Position numbers and translations under genes: made by a program. A DNA stretch of 64,000 nt. It comes from Euptelea pleiosperma. Lineage: Eukaryota > Streptophyta > Magnoliopsida > Ranunculales > Eupteleaceae. The stretch is taken from NCBI GenBank assembly GCA_035048495.1, contig CM068542.1, positions 38,531,109-38,595,108 of the forward strand, written 5' to 3'. The notes under the pieces are model-generated. The model was not told where the DNA came from. It saw only the letters and a program-made list of their open reading frames with translations, and searched no databases. How positions within the stretch are numbered: position 1 is the stretch's first letter; every line of letters starts with the position of its first letter. Below are positions 30,233 through 41,879 of this stretch, piece by piece.

Positions 30233-32357
30233 AGAAAGAGAGAGGAAGGGGCTGCCACATTCTATTCTCTCCCTCTCATCAAACCCCAGCCGTCTCTCTC
30301 ATCAATTTCCATTGTTGCCGGAGTTGAACATCTGCAACTCCGGCCAACTTTAACTCTTTCCACTCCCTCCACCACTCTGTTCTCCTCAGTTGGGGTGTCT
30401 CCTTCATCGTGGGCATCATCCTCTTTCATGGTTTAAACCTTGAAAACCTGTTGTAGCAATGACCAACTCACATAAAAACCATCTTCACCATACCTGCAAC
30501 TTCCGGCGATCTGCTACACATTTCCTCCACTCCTAGCGCCTCTCACGGACCCCCCTCAAGCCGCAACACCTCATAGTAGCAAGCCTTCAAGGTCTGTGCG
30601 TCCCTTACTGAATCACCATTGTTGCCGAAGTTGAACATCTGCAACTCCGGCCAAAAGATTTTCTTCATCACCGTTGCTTTAACCACTGCCACTTCACCCC
30701 CTTCAAGCGCACCTCCACAGCCACACCAGTCTGCCTGCAGGTGCACCGCCCCACGTCCTCCAGTCCAGCAGCACCTTCACCATGGTGCAAAGCCCCTGCA
30801 ACTCCCATTCACGTTCCCCCCTTTCTCATTCTCCCTCTCTCCCAAACCGTTCTCTTTTTAGAAAAAAAAAAAAAAAAAAGAAAAACCAGAAAAAAAAAAA
30901 GGAGAAAAGAAAGAAGAAGATAAGAAGAATGGAAGAGAAGAGGAAAACGTCCTCACCTGTTGGAGATAGCCACTTGCTGGCCGGCTCCCCTGCTACGTCC
31001 TCAACGTTGCCGCCTCTCCAAGTACACCTCCTCCTTGCCGCCTTCACCCACCAGCAGTTGTTGCATCCCCTCTCTCCAAAACGTTGCTGGAGTTGCAATC
31101 TACAACTCCAGTTCGTCTCATCTTTCAACTTGCCTCCACTAGCAGCAACCATTCTCTCCGGCAGATTTTTCTCCCAACGCCTGCAGTAGTCACAGCAACG
31201 GGCTTGTCTCTCACCAAGAAGCGCTACCAACTTGGTTGGGGCTTCTCTCCTCCACGTGGATTACTTCTCCAGTAACCACCGATAGCACCAATCATTTGTG
31301 CCCCTCCTCGCTGCTCACGACAACTCCTCCACCTTCTAACACCTTTCAGCCACACACCTTCCACCTTTGCAACGGTGTGCTCTCTCTCACCCCCTCTTTG
31401 CTGCCATTGAAACCAACAACACCAACCTCCCCATCTTCACACATATTCAACGGATTGTGGTGCGCCTTGGGCCGAAACAACCACCATACTTTATCATTGC
31501 CCCTAAGCATAGGCCAGCATGTAACCACCGTGGCCATACATGGCCATGCCCCTTCCAAACATCTCGGATCATACTCCGAGTAAGTTCCCATGGGTAAGTC
31601 CCTCTCTCTTTCTCTCTCTATCTCTCTTTAGAAATCTCCTTCTAATTCTCTCTCTCTAACTTTTTCTCTCTTTCTCTTTCTAGGTCATTTTAGGATTTTT
31701 CTTATTTTCTCTCTCTAGACTAGCTTTCTCTCTCTAAATCTTCACTAGGGTTTCATTTATTTTTCTTTATTTTATTTTATTTTATTGTTTTTAGCTCGTG
31801 TTAACTCGACTTTGATTCAATGTAATAGATGGTTGTTTATGCATTAATGAAGAATTTTTCTTGATATTTAAGGTTTGATTTATTTTGCATTTTTTTGTTT
31901 TAATTAGTGGGTAATGATATCTCTATCAAGAACATGTTTTAAAAATCCACTTCAAATCACCACTCTCACCCCACCATCATTCGCATAAATTTCTATGGAA
32001 AAATTCGTCATTTCATGTTCTTATTTGCGCTAATCCCTAACTCCGAGTGCGGATTGACATCCGACATACTTCCACCGTGCAAAGAATCGCTTAATTTTGC
32101 AGGAAATCTCGGATCAATTACAAATGTATTGGAATTAGGGTTTCCGTAATCCAACGACGCAGAAAAACCCTAGTACCACTTTGATATGTGGGACCCACTC
32201 AAATTGAAAGAAAATGAAGTAAGCTGAAGTGAGCTAGCTCATACACATACCAAACATTGTTAAATATTGATATGAGCAAATATTTAGCCAAGATAATATT
32301 CGCCTGGCTAAATATTCGCCATTGGAACTATCTTTTTCTCACGTACCAAACAGACCC

Positions 32358-33008
32358 TAACAGTCTGACAAGAAAGACCACATCAATCCTTAATTCCCTT
32401 TATAAGGGACAACCTATACGGATGAGCACATCTGCGCCTTTGCCATTCGGCTAGATTTTAATAAAACATATCCATGAACTGATCTGCATGTCGTGGACAA
32501 ACCAGATTGTAAGTTTTATTCACTCTTTTTTTGTGTCATCCATGAATACCACCTATTGTTTTTACATAAAAAAGAAAAAATTAGAGAGGAAGAAAAGAAA
32601 AAATGTTTTTGTGAAAGATAAAGGTCTGTTTCGATAGCGATTTTGTGCCAAAAATAAAATTGTTTGCATGGCGAAAAAGACTCAATAATATCTTTTCTTG
32701 GTGAAAAAATGGCGATCCAAACAGGTTCAAAAAGAAATATAGAACTGCATTAACATGAACACAATAGCGAGAATATAAATTACTGAACTATAAAATCACA
32801 TTTTTCGACCGTCCCTAAGAATCCCAATTGGGCAAAGTTTCCTTTCAAATTCGAAGATCAATTTCCTGGATTTGAGAGAGTGCCACACGTGCCTCACTTC
32901 ATGATTTTTTCTAGTTTCATAAAAAATAAGTGTTTCGTAAGGAGCCGTGTTCATATTCAATAATTAAATTGGAGTGTTATAACATTATAATGGACAAGTA
33001 ACGTCACA
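32358..33008. other. No gene recognised
   Basis: AT-rich spacer between two DNA transposons. Confidence 0.4.
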
Positions 33009-33544
33009 ACCATGGTTTAAAAAATGGCCGTTATAACGAAAATAACGGCCGTTAATAATGGATTCGGACATCCCCCATTACGTACTGTTAAAATGCCCAG
33101 AAAATAACGACTGTTACTTTTGTTATAACGGCCGTTATTTTTTCGTTATAACAACCGTTATTTTCTGGAAAAACTTGAGAGAAAAAAACAGCCGTTATAT
33201 ATGTCTGTTATTTTCCATTTTTTCCCTTGAGCGTTATAACGGAAAAAACGGTAACACCCCCAGTTCGTTATACCGTTGTAACGGCCCCTTTTAAACCTAG
33301 GTCACAACTGTTATAATGGGTCACATCATAGTTAAAAAAGGGTCAAAATATTAAGACTATTTTGTAACATTTTTTCAAAATAACATCAATAACAGTAAAA
33401 TAATGGATAATGCACATTATAACGTCCATTATAACATTAAGAGTTTAAGACTATTTTTCGATTTATGGCTTTTTAGCCAATAATGTGACGGTCTTAGAGC
33501 GTTATTGTTATAATATCTGTAATATCATTTTTTTAAACCATGGT
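33009..33544. mobile_element. TIR element ACCATGGTTTAAAAAA, 536 bp
   Basis: ACCATGGTTTAAAAAA at the left end matches TTTTTTTAAACCATGGT at the right end. The interior is filled with TAACGGCCGTTATT palindromes and TTATAACG motifs on both sides. No transposase. No target-site duplication could be read. The TIR is reminiscent of the hAT-type MITEs at 6048 and 61005. Confidence 0.65.
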
Positions 33545-33844
33545 GAGAAGTTTTTATTGAACCCCAATCGCATAGGACACCTTGTAATCCAACTCATATT
33601 TAACGAAATAATAATAATTTTTTGAGGAATTTTTTACATCCCCCCATGTTATCTTCGAAATTTGACATAACCCCCTCCCCCCAACAATTTGAAAAAGCCG
33701 ACTTACCAAAATGTATGACAAGTACCCCATTTTAGCCACTAAGGGCTTTACCCGGGTTGAATTAGGGGTTTGGGGTACAGACATTTTGGGTGGGCAGACT
33801 TCAAAGTTTCTAGATCCTTTGCCCTAGAAAAAAGTTTCGCTGGC

Positions 33845-34078
33845 CCCGGCGTTGTATTGAAGTTATTTTCATGGGTTTTTCTTAACCGTAGGAATTTGAT
33901 CATTATTGAGCGGTTATTTGTGTCCAAAGATTCAAAGGTTGTAAATCAGTAATCAGGCTGATTTTTGGTTTACAGGTCCAACGAGGGACTGGCCAAACAT
34001 CCATGCGGTCAGCGCCCTCTAATGGTATGCCACGTGGTTCGTATGGTGGGTTGTGAGTTTGTGACAGAAGTTTTACTC
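33845..34078. repeat. Right half of a G-box family MITE
   Basis: It runs from ATTGAAGTTATTTTCATGGG through AATCAGGCTGATTTTTGG, ACATCCATGCGGTCAG and GCCACGTGGTTC to the terminal GTGACAGAAGTTTTACT. The left arm is missing. Confidence 0.65.
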
Positions 34079-34184
34079 TAAAACAAGGTGTTTTGTACGA
34101 AAATCAGGATCTGAAAATTCTCTTACTATTACTACAGTCTACAGGTGCTCAAGTCTGTACGAAAAGTTTAGGTATTGGGTCGTG

Positions 34185-34572
34185 ATGTAACAAGGTATAC
34201 CTGAGATCGTTTCATTTGCGGAAGCGGCATTTTTGGTAGTCACCACTGCCATCTGGGCCCAATAACCGCATGGATGTTTAGCCCACCCTTTAATAGATAT
34301 TCATACAAAAAATCAGCTTGTTTAGTGCTTTTTAGCCGTTGGTTTTAGTACTCAAAAATGGTTGTATTCAACGGCTATAAGAACACCTTAAATGGTGCTA
34401 AAAAGTGTTAAAATCTAATGGTTATAGATTACCAATCAAGGTGATTTTTGGCATGTATATCCACCAAGGGGTGGGATAAACATCCAAGCGGTCACTGGGC
34501 CCAGATGGCAGCGGTGACTACCAAATATGCTGCTTCCGCAAATGAACAGTTTCAGGCATACCTTGTTACATC
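34185..34572. mobile_element. Fold-back MITE, GATGTAACAAGGTATACC family
   Basis: GATGTAACAAGGTATACCTG at the left end is mirrored by CAGGCATACCTTGTTACATC at the right end. Complementarity extends through GGTAGTCACC...GGTGACTACC and CTGGGCCCA...TGGGCCCAG. A loose half-copy ends with CAGGTATACCTTGTTACATC near 35863. Confidence 0.75.
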
Positions 34573-34659
34573 TTTTTCCTTAGGGATTTTCGAGAAGCCA
34601 GGCCTAGGTATGAGCTAATAATTTTTTCCTACCGCTAGGAGTAAAAACCTTCGTTCACA

Positions 34660-36060
34660 CGGTCACACCCCCAGTGTGAGCCAAGCCGATCACATCCCAC
34701 AGTACGAGCTACGTGGACGCTGACCGTATGGATGATTGGCCAGTCACTAGGTGGACTAACAAACAAAAAATAAACCTGATCAGTGATTTATAAGCGTTGG
34801 ATTGAAGTTATTTTCATCGGTTGATGTTAACTGTAGGAATTTGAGCATTAGTGAGCGTTATTTGGGTGCAAAGATCCAAAGGTTGTAAATCACTTATCAG
34901 GCTGATTTTTAATTTGCAGATCCAGCTAGTGATTGGCCAAACATCCATACGTTCATCACACTCTTCCACGTGGCTCATACTGTGGGCTGTGAGCGAAGGT
35001 TTACTCTGAACAGTGTATCGTCAGCGATCTGAGATAACATATGCCTGAGGAGTAGAACTTTGCTGACCGGCCCATGGTATGAGACATGTGGCACATTCTT
35101 AGATTTTTGGTTTAACATTCTTAGATTTTTGGTTTGACAAAAGCTTCTGCCACAACACAAAATACCTGCCACATGGTACACTCTTAGTTGACGCTGACCG
35201 TATAGATGTTGGGCCAGTCCCTCGGTGAATATACAAACCAAAAATCAGCCTGATTAGTGATTTACAACCTTTGGATCTTTGCACCCAAATAACACTCAAT
35301 AATGCTCAAATTCCTATCGTTAAAATCAACCCATGAAAATAACTTCAATCGAATCGCTTTGAAATTACTAATTAGGCCGAACATCCATACCGTCAGCGTC
35401 CACTAAGATTGTACCACGTGGCTCGCATTGTGTAGAAATTTTACTCTGAACAGTGTATTATCAGCGACCTGACATAACATAGGCCTGAGGAGTAGAACTT
35501 TGCTGACCGGCATAATATGAGACATGTGGCACAATCACAAGCCAATGAGTTCTCGGCACGTACATAAGTGCTTTTGCAACGTACCCATGTGCTTTTTGCT
35601 TTGAGGTGTACGTGCCGAGAACTCATTGGCTGTGATTTGCAACTTTGTTGTGAGAGAAGTTTTACTCTGCATACAGTGTGTCCATCTAGGTTGGGCCAAA
35701 CATCCACACGGTTAGTGTCCTCTAAGAGTGTGCCACGTGTCTCTTGTTGTGGTCAGTCAGCAACCTAGCAATATGAGAGGACACTGACCGTATAGATGTT
35801 TGTCTTATACCTAAGTGGACCTACATACCAAAATCGGCCTGATTAGTGATTTCAAAAAGCGTCAGGTATACCTTGTTACATCACGACACTATACTATTCG
35901 CAATAGTTGCTTCCGTGATATTGAGCAGATATCGCCTGAATACGAAAGTTTGAGAGACTAGCGGGCCACTGACCCTGTGAATGTTTGGCACATCCCTAGT
36001 TGGACGCACACACCAAGAAGCAGCATGATTGGTAATTTTTGAACTTTCTTCGTCACAACT
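34660..36060. repeat. Cluster of fragmented fold-back MITEs
   Basis: At least four partial copies carry GACCGTATGGATG..., AATCAGCCTGATTAGTGATT and (C)CACGTGGCTC landmarks at about 34720-34980, 35130-35360, 35370-35430 and 35690-35860, in both orientations. No gene was recognised. Confidence 0.6.
35533..35636. repeat. Near-perfect short hairpin
   Basis: The left arm AATCACA(A)GCCAATGAG... (35533-35563) and right arm 35608-35636 are complementary over about 29 bp with one bulged base. They include the core GTTCTCGGCACGTAC/GTACGTGCCGAGAAC and enclose a 44-nt loop. It sits within MITE debris. Confidence 0.75.
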
Positions 36061-36351
36061 TCTCGAAAAGGCCTACAGATATAAAAATGGTTCAAATCCA
36101 ATGGCTATAAATCACCAATCTGGTTGTGTAGGTCCACTAAAGGATAGGCTAAACATTCGTCGGGACAGTGGGCCTGAAAAAGTGGACTATCGGGAGGGGT
36201 AAAACATGCTTTTGGCGAGAGGATGTCGCCTTGTCGTCTCATGATCGCACTCTCCTCTTTTGTTGCACCGCAAAAGCTGTCGCCGCCGCCGTAATGTGAC
36301 GGAAAATCATTATGCCACGTTTCTCTGTTCCACCTCCCCATCTCCGAGTAG

Positions 36352-36729
36352 AGTAAAACTTTAATGACAGACACTATCATCGAGGCCAATAACAGCGAGC
36401 AAAATGAGCCACATGGCATACTATTATGGGACTCTGACGGTATGGATGTTTCTCCAATCTCTAGGTGGACATACAAACCAAAAATTGGCTTGCTTAGTGA
36501 TTTCAAACCTTTGGATCTTTGTACCTCAAATAATGGTCAATAATGCTCAAATTCCCACAGCTAAAATCAACACATGAAAATAATTCCAATCCAAGACCTA
36601 GAAATCATTAATCAGGCTGATTTTTGGTTTGTAGATCCACCTAGGGATTGGACAAACATCCATACGGTCAAAATTCTCTAAGAGTTTGCCACGTGGCTAA
36701 TATTACGCGATGTCATCAAAGTTTTACTC
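36352..36729. mobile_element. Complete G-box family MITE, 378 bp
   Basis: Starts AGTAAAACTTTAATGACAG and ends CTGTCATCAAAGTTTTACT-like (TGTCATCAAAGTTTTACT). It has internal AGCCACATGGCA and GCCACGTGGCTA arms and the usual TTGGTTTGTAGATCCACCTA core. It lies about 0.95 kb upstream of the bHLH start codon. Confidence 0.75.
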
Positions 36730-36949
36730 CCCCTCTTCTTCCTTCGGGAATATTCCACTTCACCTCTCGTTTGCTCACTCAATGACAAGGACGACGTACT
36801 CCCCATGTACGGGCAGTTGATGGTACTCTTGTCAGATCTCACTAATCCTGAAGATCATCCAACGGTTGGCCCCTTGGGAAAATGTTATATATCCTCGGGA
36901 TGACAGCATTATTATCCGTTATTACTTGAGATGGGTTGGTTTTTAACCG

Positions 36950-37060
36950 TGGATTCGAACATTATTTGCGGATTAACGGCTATAAATCACCAATCAAGCT
37001 ATTTTTTGTGTCAGACATCCATACAGTCAGTGGTGTCTAAGACTGTACCACGTGGCTTGA
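36950..37060. repeat. MITE fragment with CACGTG upstream of the bHLH gene
   Basis: TAAATCACCAATCAAGCTA, ACATCCATACAGTCAGTGG and TACCACGTGGCTTG are family landmarks. This is the closest copy to the bHLH gene, about 620 bp before its ATG. Confidence 0.5.
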
Positions 37061-37675
37061 GGAAAATTCCTCACGACATCCGTCAGGAGTCAGCAAAAGT
37101 GGACTTTTTTTACAGTTTTACAACTCTTCTTCAGTCTTCTCTCCTCGGTAAAAATCAAAGAACATTTTACTTTTACGGTTTTACCTCGAAAAGCTGTAAG
37201 AATCAAAGCCTCTCTTTTTCACTGCTTCTCCTTCTCATTTTCTAAGTTTGAAAGTTGAAACGGAAGAATCTCCGCTCGTTTCGTCTCTCGTCTCATTTCG
37301 TAATAAAGGTTTTACAGAGGAGATTACGGAGAATATCGGCTTTTCATATCGTTACGTAGATAAGAAAATCAACAGAGGTTCGATCTTTTATTTGGTTCCA
37401 CGTTTCATCTCCAATCTCCATTACTTGATCTCCGTTTCTAAACTTACTTTAATGGAAGATACGGGTTTTCTTTTTCACGATTCACCCACTTGTTTAGTAG
37501 TTAAAACAGTTACTATTTCTGGTAATACTTTATTTTCCATTAATTTAATATATTTTTTCTTTGTGTTTGGAACTTTTTTGACTTTTAGGTATTGTTTTCT
37601 TATTTTAATCTTTCTTTTTTCTTTTTTCTTTGTTTATTTTATACTTTATAGAGAAAGAGATTGAAGAAGAAAAAA
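37061..37675 (+). promoter_or_regulatory. Presumed proximal promoter and leader of the bHLH gene
   Basis: 615 bp without transposon signature between the last MITE fragment and the ATG. It is CT-rich near 37205-37300 and T-rich near 37540-37650, consistent with a leader. No unambiguous TATA box was identified. Confidence 0.35.
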
Positions 37676-38510
37676 ATGCTTCCTTTTACAAATTACTACG
37701 GCGGGTTCGGGGGAGGTTTGTTGAGTCGGCGGGATGGATGTCTCCAAGGACTAGATTCGATGGAGATGACGGACAGTGGAGTTTCGACTTACAGCACAAG
37801 ATCAACGGCGGAGGCGAAAGCAATCGCGGCATGCAAGAGTCATAGTGAGGCGGAGAGAAGGCGGAGAGAGCGAATCAACGGTCACCTGGCAACGCTTCGG
37901 ACTCTTCTTCCAAATAAAACTAAAGTAAGTGGGTGGTGCAACAAAGTGAAAGAGACGGTAAGTGATATTTGGGTTGATTTTGAAGGGCATTTATGTAAAT
38001 TTCGTTGTGGTCGGATGGCAGACGGACAAGGCGTCGTTGCTAGCAGAGGTGGTCCAGCATGTGAAGGAACTGAAGAAGCTAGCAGATGACGTGGGAACGC
38101 AAGATGGCGACGGATGGAGCAGAAGCAGAGGTGGCAGGGAGTGGCCGTTCCCGGGCGAGACGGACGAGCTGACGTTGGGTTACTGTGATGATGCAGAGTC
38201 TTCGATGATAAGGGTGTCGTTAAGTTGTGACGACAGGCCGGACCTGCTGTCGGACCTGACGCAAGCGCTGAGGTCAGTCCGGACTAGGGTGGTGAAGGCG
38301 GAGATGGCGACGGTAGGAGGGCGGACAAAGAGCGTGTTTGTGATACAGCAAGGGCGAGTAGGTGGTGGTGGTGGGGATGAGGACTTCGGTACGCTACGGA
38401 GAGCATTGAAGAACGTTATCGAGAAGCCAAACGTGACTGCCTCGGGCCAGGCGTTGCCGGGGAATAAGCGGCCGAGACTCTCTCACCAACTCATCACCAA
38501 TGATTTCTAG
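37676..38510 (+). CDS. bHLH transcription factor, AIG1/bHLH30-like, 245 aa
   Basis: Exon 1 is 37676-37924 and exon 2 is 38022-38510, joined by a 97-bp GT-AG intron that splits the helix-loop-helix at the family's usual point (LPNKTK|TDKASLL). The basic region ACKSHSEAERRRRER has the H56-E60-R64 triad needed for E-box/G-box contact. Helix 2 continues LLAEVVQHVKELKKLADDV. Residues 145-191 (MIRVSLSCDDRPDLLSDLTQ...KSVFVI) form an ACT-like dimerisation domain, as in the Arabidopsis bHLH30/32/106/107 clade. It is a nuclear regulator; targets are not predictable here. The coding GC is far higher than its surroundings. The upstream region contains G-box-bearing MITEs. The ATG is preceded by a purine run (GAAGAAGAAAAAA). 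Confidence 0.88.
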
Positions 38511-38677
38511 TATTATTTTAGTCCTATTTTACATAGGATTCATGCGGACCTGTGAATTATGATTTGAGTGATTTCTGTTTTCTTTTTCTTTATATTGGGA
38601 GGTCGATATGTTAATTGGGTTTAGTTGTTAGATGAAATTGTTGGTTCATTGGGTTTATTTTTGGGGCTGCAACTCGT

Positions 38678-38696
38678 CCGGTCCGGTCCGGTCCGG
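38678..38696. repeat. (CCGGT)4 microsatellite
   Basis: Tandem pentamers CCGGT in the region after the bHLH stop codon. Confidence 0.8.
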
Positions 38697-38784
38697 TCGT
38701 AGAATTAACATATGTTAATGATAGTAATCGTACCCCCTTTGCCTTCTTCGATCAATCTTTGTGCATTAATGGACCAATCGCCTA

Positions 38785-39106
38785 GGGACACAGTATAAGC
38801 CACATGGCACAACTCTGACCGTATGGATGTTTGTCCTATCCATGGTGGACCTACAAACAAAAAATCAGCATGATTAGTGATTTATAGGCTTGGATTGGAC
38901 TTATTTTCATGGGTCAACTGTGGGAATTTGAGCAGTATTTGAGGTACAAGGATGCAACACTTATAAATCACTAATCAGGATGATTTTTGGTTTGTAGGTC
39001 CACCATGGGATAGGACAAACATCCGAACCCTCAGAATCCTGTAAAATGTGCCATGTGGCTTATATCGTGTACCTCTCATTTTATATCTATCAACGAAGCC
39101 CGACCC
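38785..39106. mobile_element. Mutator-like MITE, 322 bp
   Basis: It is a relative of the 22454-22803 element. The left end GGGACACAGTATAAGCC and right end GAAGCCCGACCC are flanked by ATCGCCTA at 38777-38784 and 39107-39114. Internal arms fold as in other family members (GGATGTTTGTCCTATCCATG...ATAGGACAAACATCC). Confidence 0.75.
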
Positions 39107-39760
39107 ATCGCCTAAATAACAAAATCTATTATTTTGTTGGTGATAATCAGCTTGCTTTTTGGTATGTAAGTCCACTTAGGGATGGGCTAAACATCCATAC
39201 AATCAATGGGCCCAAAAAGGTGTGCCACGTGTCATATTGGTAGATATGATCCGAATCATACAATTAATGGATCAATCGCCTACATAACAAAGTCTATTAT
39301 TTTGATGGTGATAATCAGCCTGCTTTTTGGTATGTACGTCCACTTAGGGATGGGCCAAAATCTCCGTTTACCCTAACAACCCCTGACAACACTATTTTCA
39401 AAAGAATTTTAAATTAAAAAAAAATGAAAATAGGGCTGTCAGGGCAACGGCAGAGCCCGTAGTGCCCCCCTAATAGACGCTGACCATATAGATGTTTGGG
39501 CAGTCCCAGTGGGTGGACCTACAGACCAAAAATAGCCTGATTAATAGTTTCAAACCATTGGATCTTTGTGCCCAAATAATGCTCAAATTCCACAGTTAAA
39601 AATCAACCCATGAAAATGACTCCAATCACTTAGAAATCACTAATCAGGCTAATTTTTTGTCTATATGTTTATCTAGGGTTTAGCCAAACATCCATACGGC
39701 TAGAAATCTCTAAGAATATGCCACATGGCTCATATTGTAGGCGATTCTACTCAATTGATT
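39107..39760. repeat. Tandem duplication and MITE fragments
   Basis: A unit beginning ATCGCCTAAATAACAAAATC at 39107 is repeated at about 39268 (ATCGCCTACATAACAAAGTC). Both continue through ATAATCAGC(T/C)TGCTTTTTGG. A further G-box-type MITE fragment lies at 39475-39750. Confidence 0.6.
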
Positions 39761-40447
39761 GTGCCCCCCTTGAAAAAAAATCCTAGCTCCGCCATTGTGT
39801 CCGGGTACTTGTCAAGTGGAGAGGCATTAGTCAGGGTGAATTCGATGACTACAATCCTCAATAACTAGACCTCTTGGGCCATGATGATCTGTAACAAACA
39901 AATATGATATGAATAATATGTTTTTGTAGCTTAATTATTTGTTCTTAATGTAGTTGGATTTTGAAACCTATTGTCATTAAATTTTTACCAAATCTAATTA
40001 AAGGGCTTCTTTAAAAACCCCAAAAATGGGGCCAGTTGTGGTTAGTCCAAGTCTGTTCCTTTTGCCCTGTGTTTGATAATAATATGGAGCCACCTTTTTG
40101 GGCTCTACGTTCTCATATTTTGTCTTTACAGCAAGACCAAAGTTGACTTTTTAATAAGCAAAATACAACATTGAATTGATTCTTCCCGATTAGGACTGGG
40201 CTAGACCCTCAAAAAAAAAAAAATGAGAGATTTCCAAACAGGGCCTTAAATCGAATGTCCAATCTAATTTTTATCATGAGTGGGGCCCATTTTATTCAAA
40301 TAATTTTATTTTATTTTTCATTTTATTTTTTTTGAATTTTTGAATGCATTTTTAATAACAAACCCGAATTGTACTAGAACATTTCCCATACCAAGTAATT
40401 GTTAATTATGGGCAAATATTCAAGTAGATTTAACAAATCTATTATCT
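39761..40447. other. No gene or repeat recognised
   Basis: AT-rich sequence with no persistent open frame. Confidence 0.4.
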
Positions 40448-41840
40448 ATACTAAAGCTCGGCACTGCTGAGGTGGCGCTCTCTTTATCTTTTTTCCAACA
40501 TTTTTTTCGAAAATACCCTCCATATTTTTTTCAACATTTTTTCCAAAAATATCCCTACACTCAACTTTATCTCTCCTCTATTTACTCATTCTCATAACTA
40601 TACCTCTCCTTAAATCCCTCATCAATTCTTAATTTCCCTACCAATAAAGACGTGTTCTCTTTCTTATTTTAATAAATCTTTCATTAAATCCCTCGTCAAT
40701 TCTTAATTTCCCTACCAATAAAAACATGTTCTCTTTCTTATTTTAATAAATATATCCCTATTTACCATAAATAAAATTCTCTACCTTCTTTCAATTCTCA
40801 ATATATCTTTCTCTTTCTTAAATAGAAAACCTCTTATACTATGTAATACCTCTCATACCATAAATAAAAAATCTATATATATATTATCTATATTAAAGCT
40901 CGGCACTATTGAGGTGGCGCTCTCTACATCTTTTTTATATCATTTTTTTCCAAAAATATCCATATTCATTCTCTCAACCAAAATTAATGTTACCTTTTGA
41001 AAATTTTCCTTCTCCAAAACGTCTTCTTTTGGACTCTTCCTTTTCCAAACCGTTTCTTCTTCCAACCAAGATTGTCTCTTCTTCTCCTTAAACTCCTCTT
41101 CAGTCTTTACAACTTCTTCTTTCTCTAAAACTTTCCTTTACATATTCTATTTCCAAAACGTCGCACCATTCTTCAATTATTTCCTAAAATCTCTCCATCA
41201 GCTTTTAAAACATCGCACCATTCCCCAATTATTTTCTAAAATCTCTCCATCAATTTTTAAAAACATCTCTATAAATATTATTTGATTTCCTTTCAAAACA
41301 TTACGTCTCATTCTCACATGCCTACAAAATAAATCCTCTTTTATCTATTCCCTACTCTCCACCCAACACATCCACTAAGATTAGATTATCTGGTGAGGGG
41401 AGATTTGAAAATCGCCATTAAATGCGGTACGAACGTTGATTTTGCATAGAGAAGGATGATGAAATTTGGGATTGGGACCTTCAAAAAACCTACGTCCCAT
41501 TCTCATCGTCGTCGAAAGAAATCCTTTTTATCTATTCCCTACTCTCCACCGACGAATCCACTAAGATTGGATTATCTGGTGCAGGATGCTCTGGAAATTG
41601 CCATTAAAATTGAGCGTTAATGCAGTAGAGGAAGATAAAGTTTAGGATTGGGATAACAATGTACAAAAATTGTTGGCGCTGCAAGCATTGTGTTTCCTCT
41701 ACTAAGCAATAATTAGATGTATGGGTTTTCTTGGTTAGATTATGAATATTGTCATTTATGCTATTATTGGGCATGTCAAAAAAATTATTTCGATATGTAA
41801 ATTATTTTAATAGTGCCCGTGCTTTACAGATTTTAAGTGG
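40448..41840 (+). repeat. Possible Helitron relics with internal tandem duplications
   Basis: Two starts, TCTATACTAAAGCTCGGCAC at about 40448 and TCTATATTAAAGCTCGGCAC at about 40887, resemble plant Helitron 5' ends. A GTGCCCGTGC segment at 41813 resembles a 3' end, but the hairpin and CTRR terminus are missing. Internal duplications: TTCTTAATTTCCCTACCAAT twice (40626, 40697) and a unit of about 185 bp with TTATCTATTCCCTACTCTCC twice (41340, 41527). No RepHel protein. Confidence 0.4.
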
Positions 41841-41879
41841 AGAGAGAAAGCAAAGAGGAAAAATATATGATACCTGACT

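Larger units (their letters stand above)
28717..32357. mobile_element. Harbinger/Tourist-type non-autonomous element, 3.64 kb
   Basis: The left terminus GGGCCTGTTTGGTA and the right terminus TACCAAACAGACCC form a 14-bp TIR with one mismatch. The trinucleotide TAA flanks both ends (28714-28716, 32358-32360), the PIF/Harbinger signature. Subterminal AATATTTGCC / GGCGAATATT motifs recur near both ends (28757-28830 and 32275-32325). No DDE transposase or Myb-like partner was recognised. The interior instead has a promoter-like segment and long Ser/Pro-rich open frames (30071-31590) plus a tRNA-like stretch. Confidence 0.75.

Noticed and set aside
30741..31230. Lys-rich and Phe-rich open frames of up to 135 codons
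   Set aside because: They derive from an A-rich run at 30861-30930 and biased composition inside the Harbinger-type element; the frames overlap on both strands without a recognisable domain.
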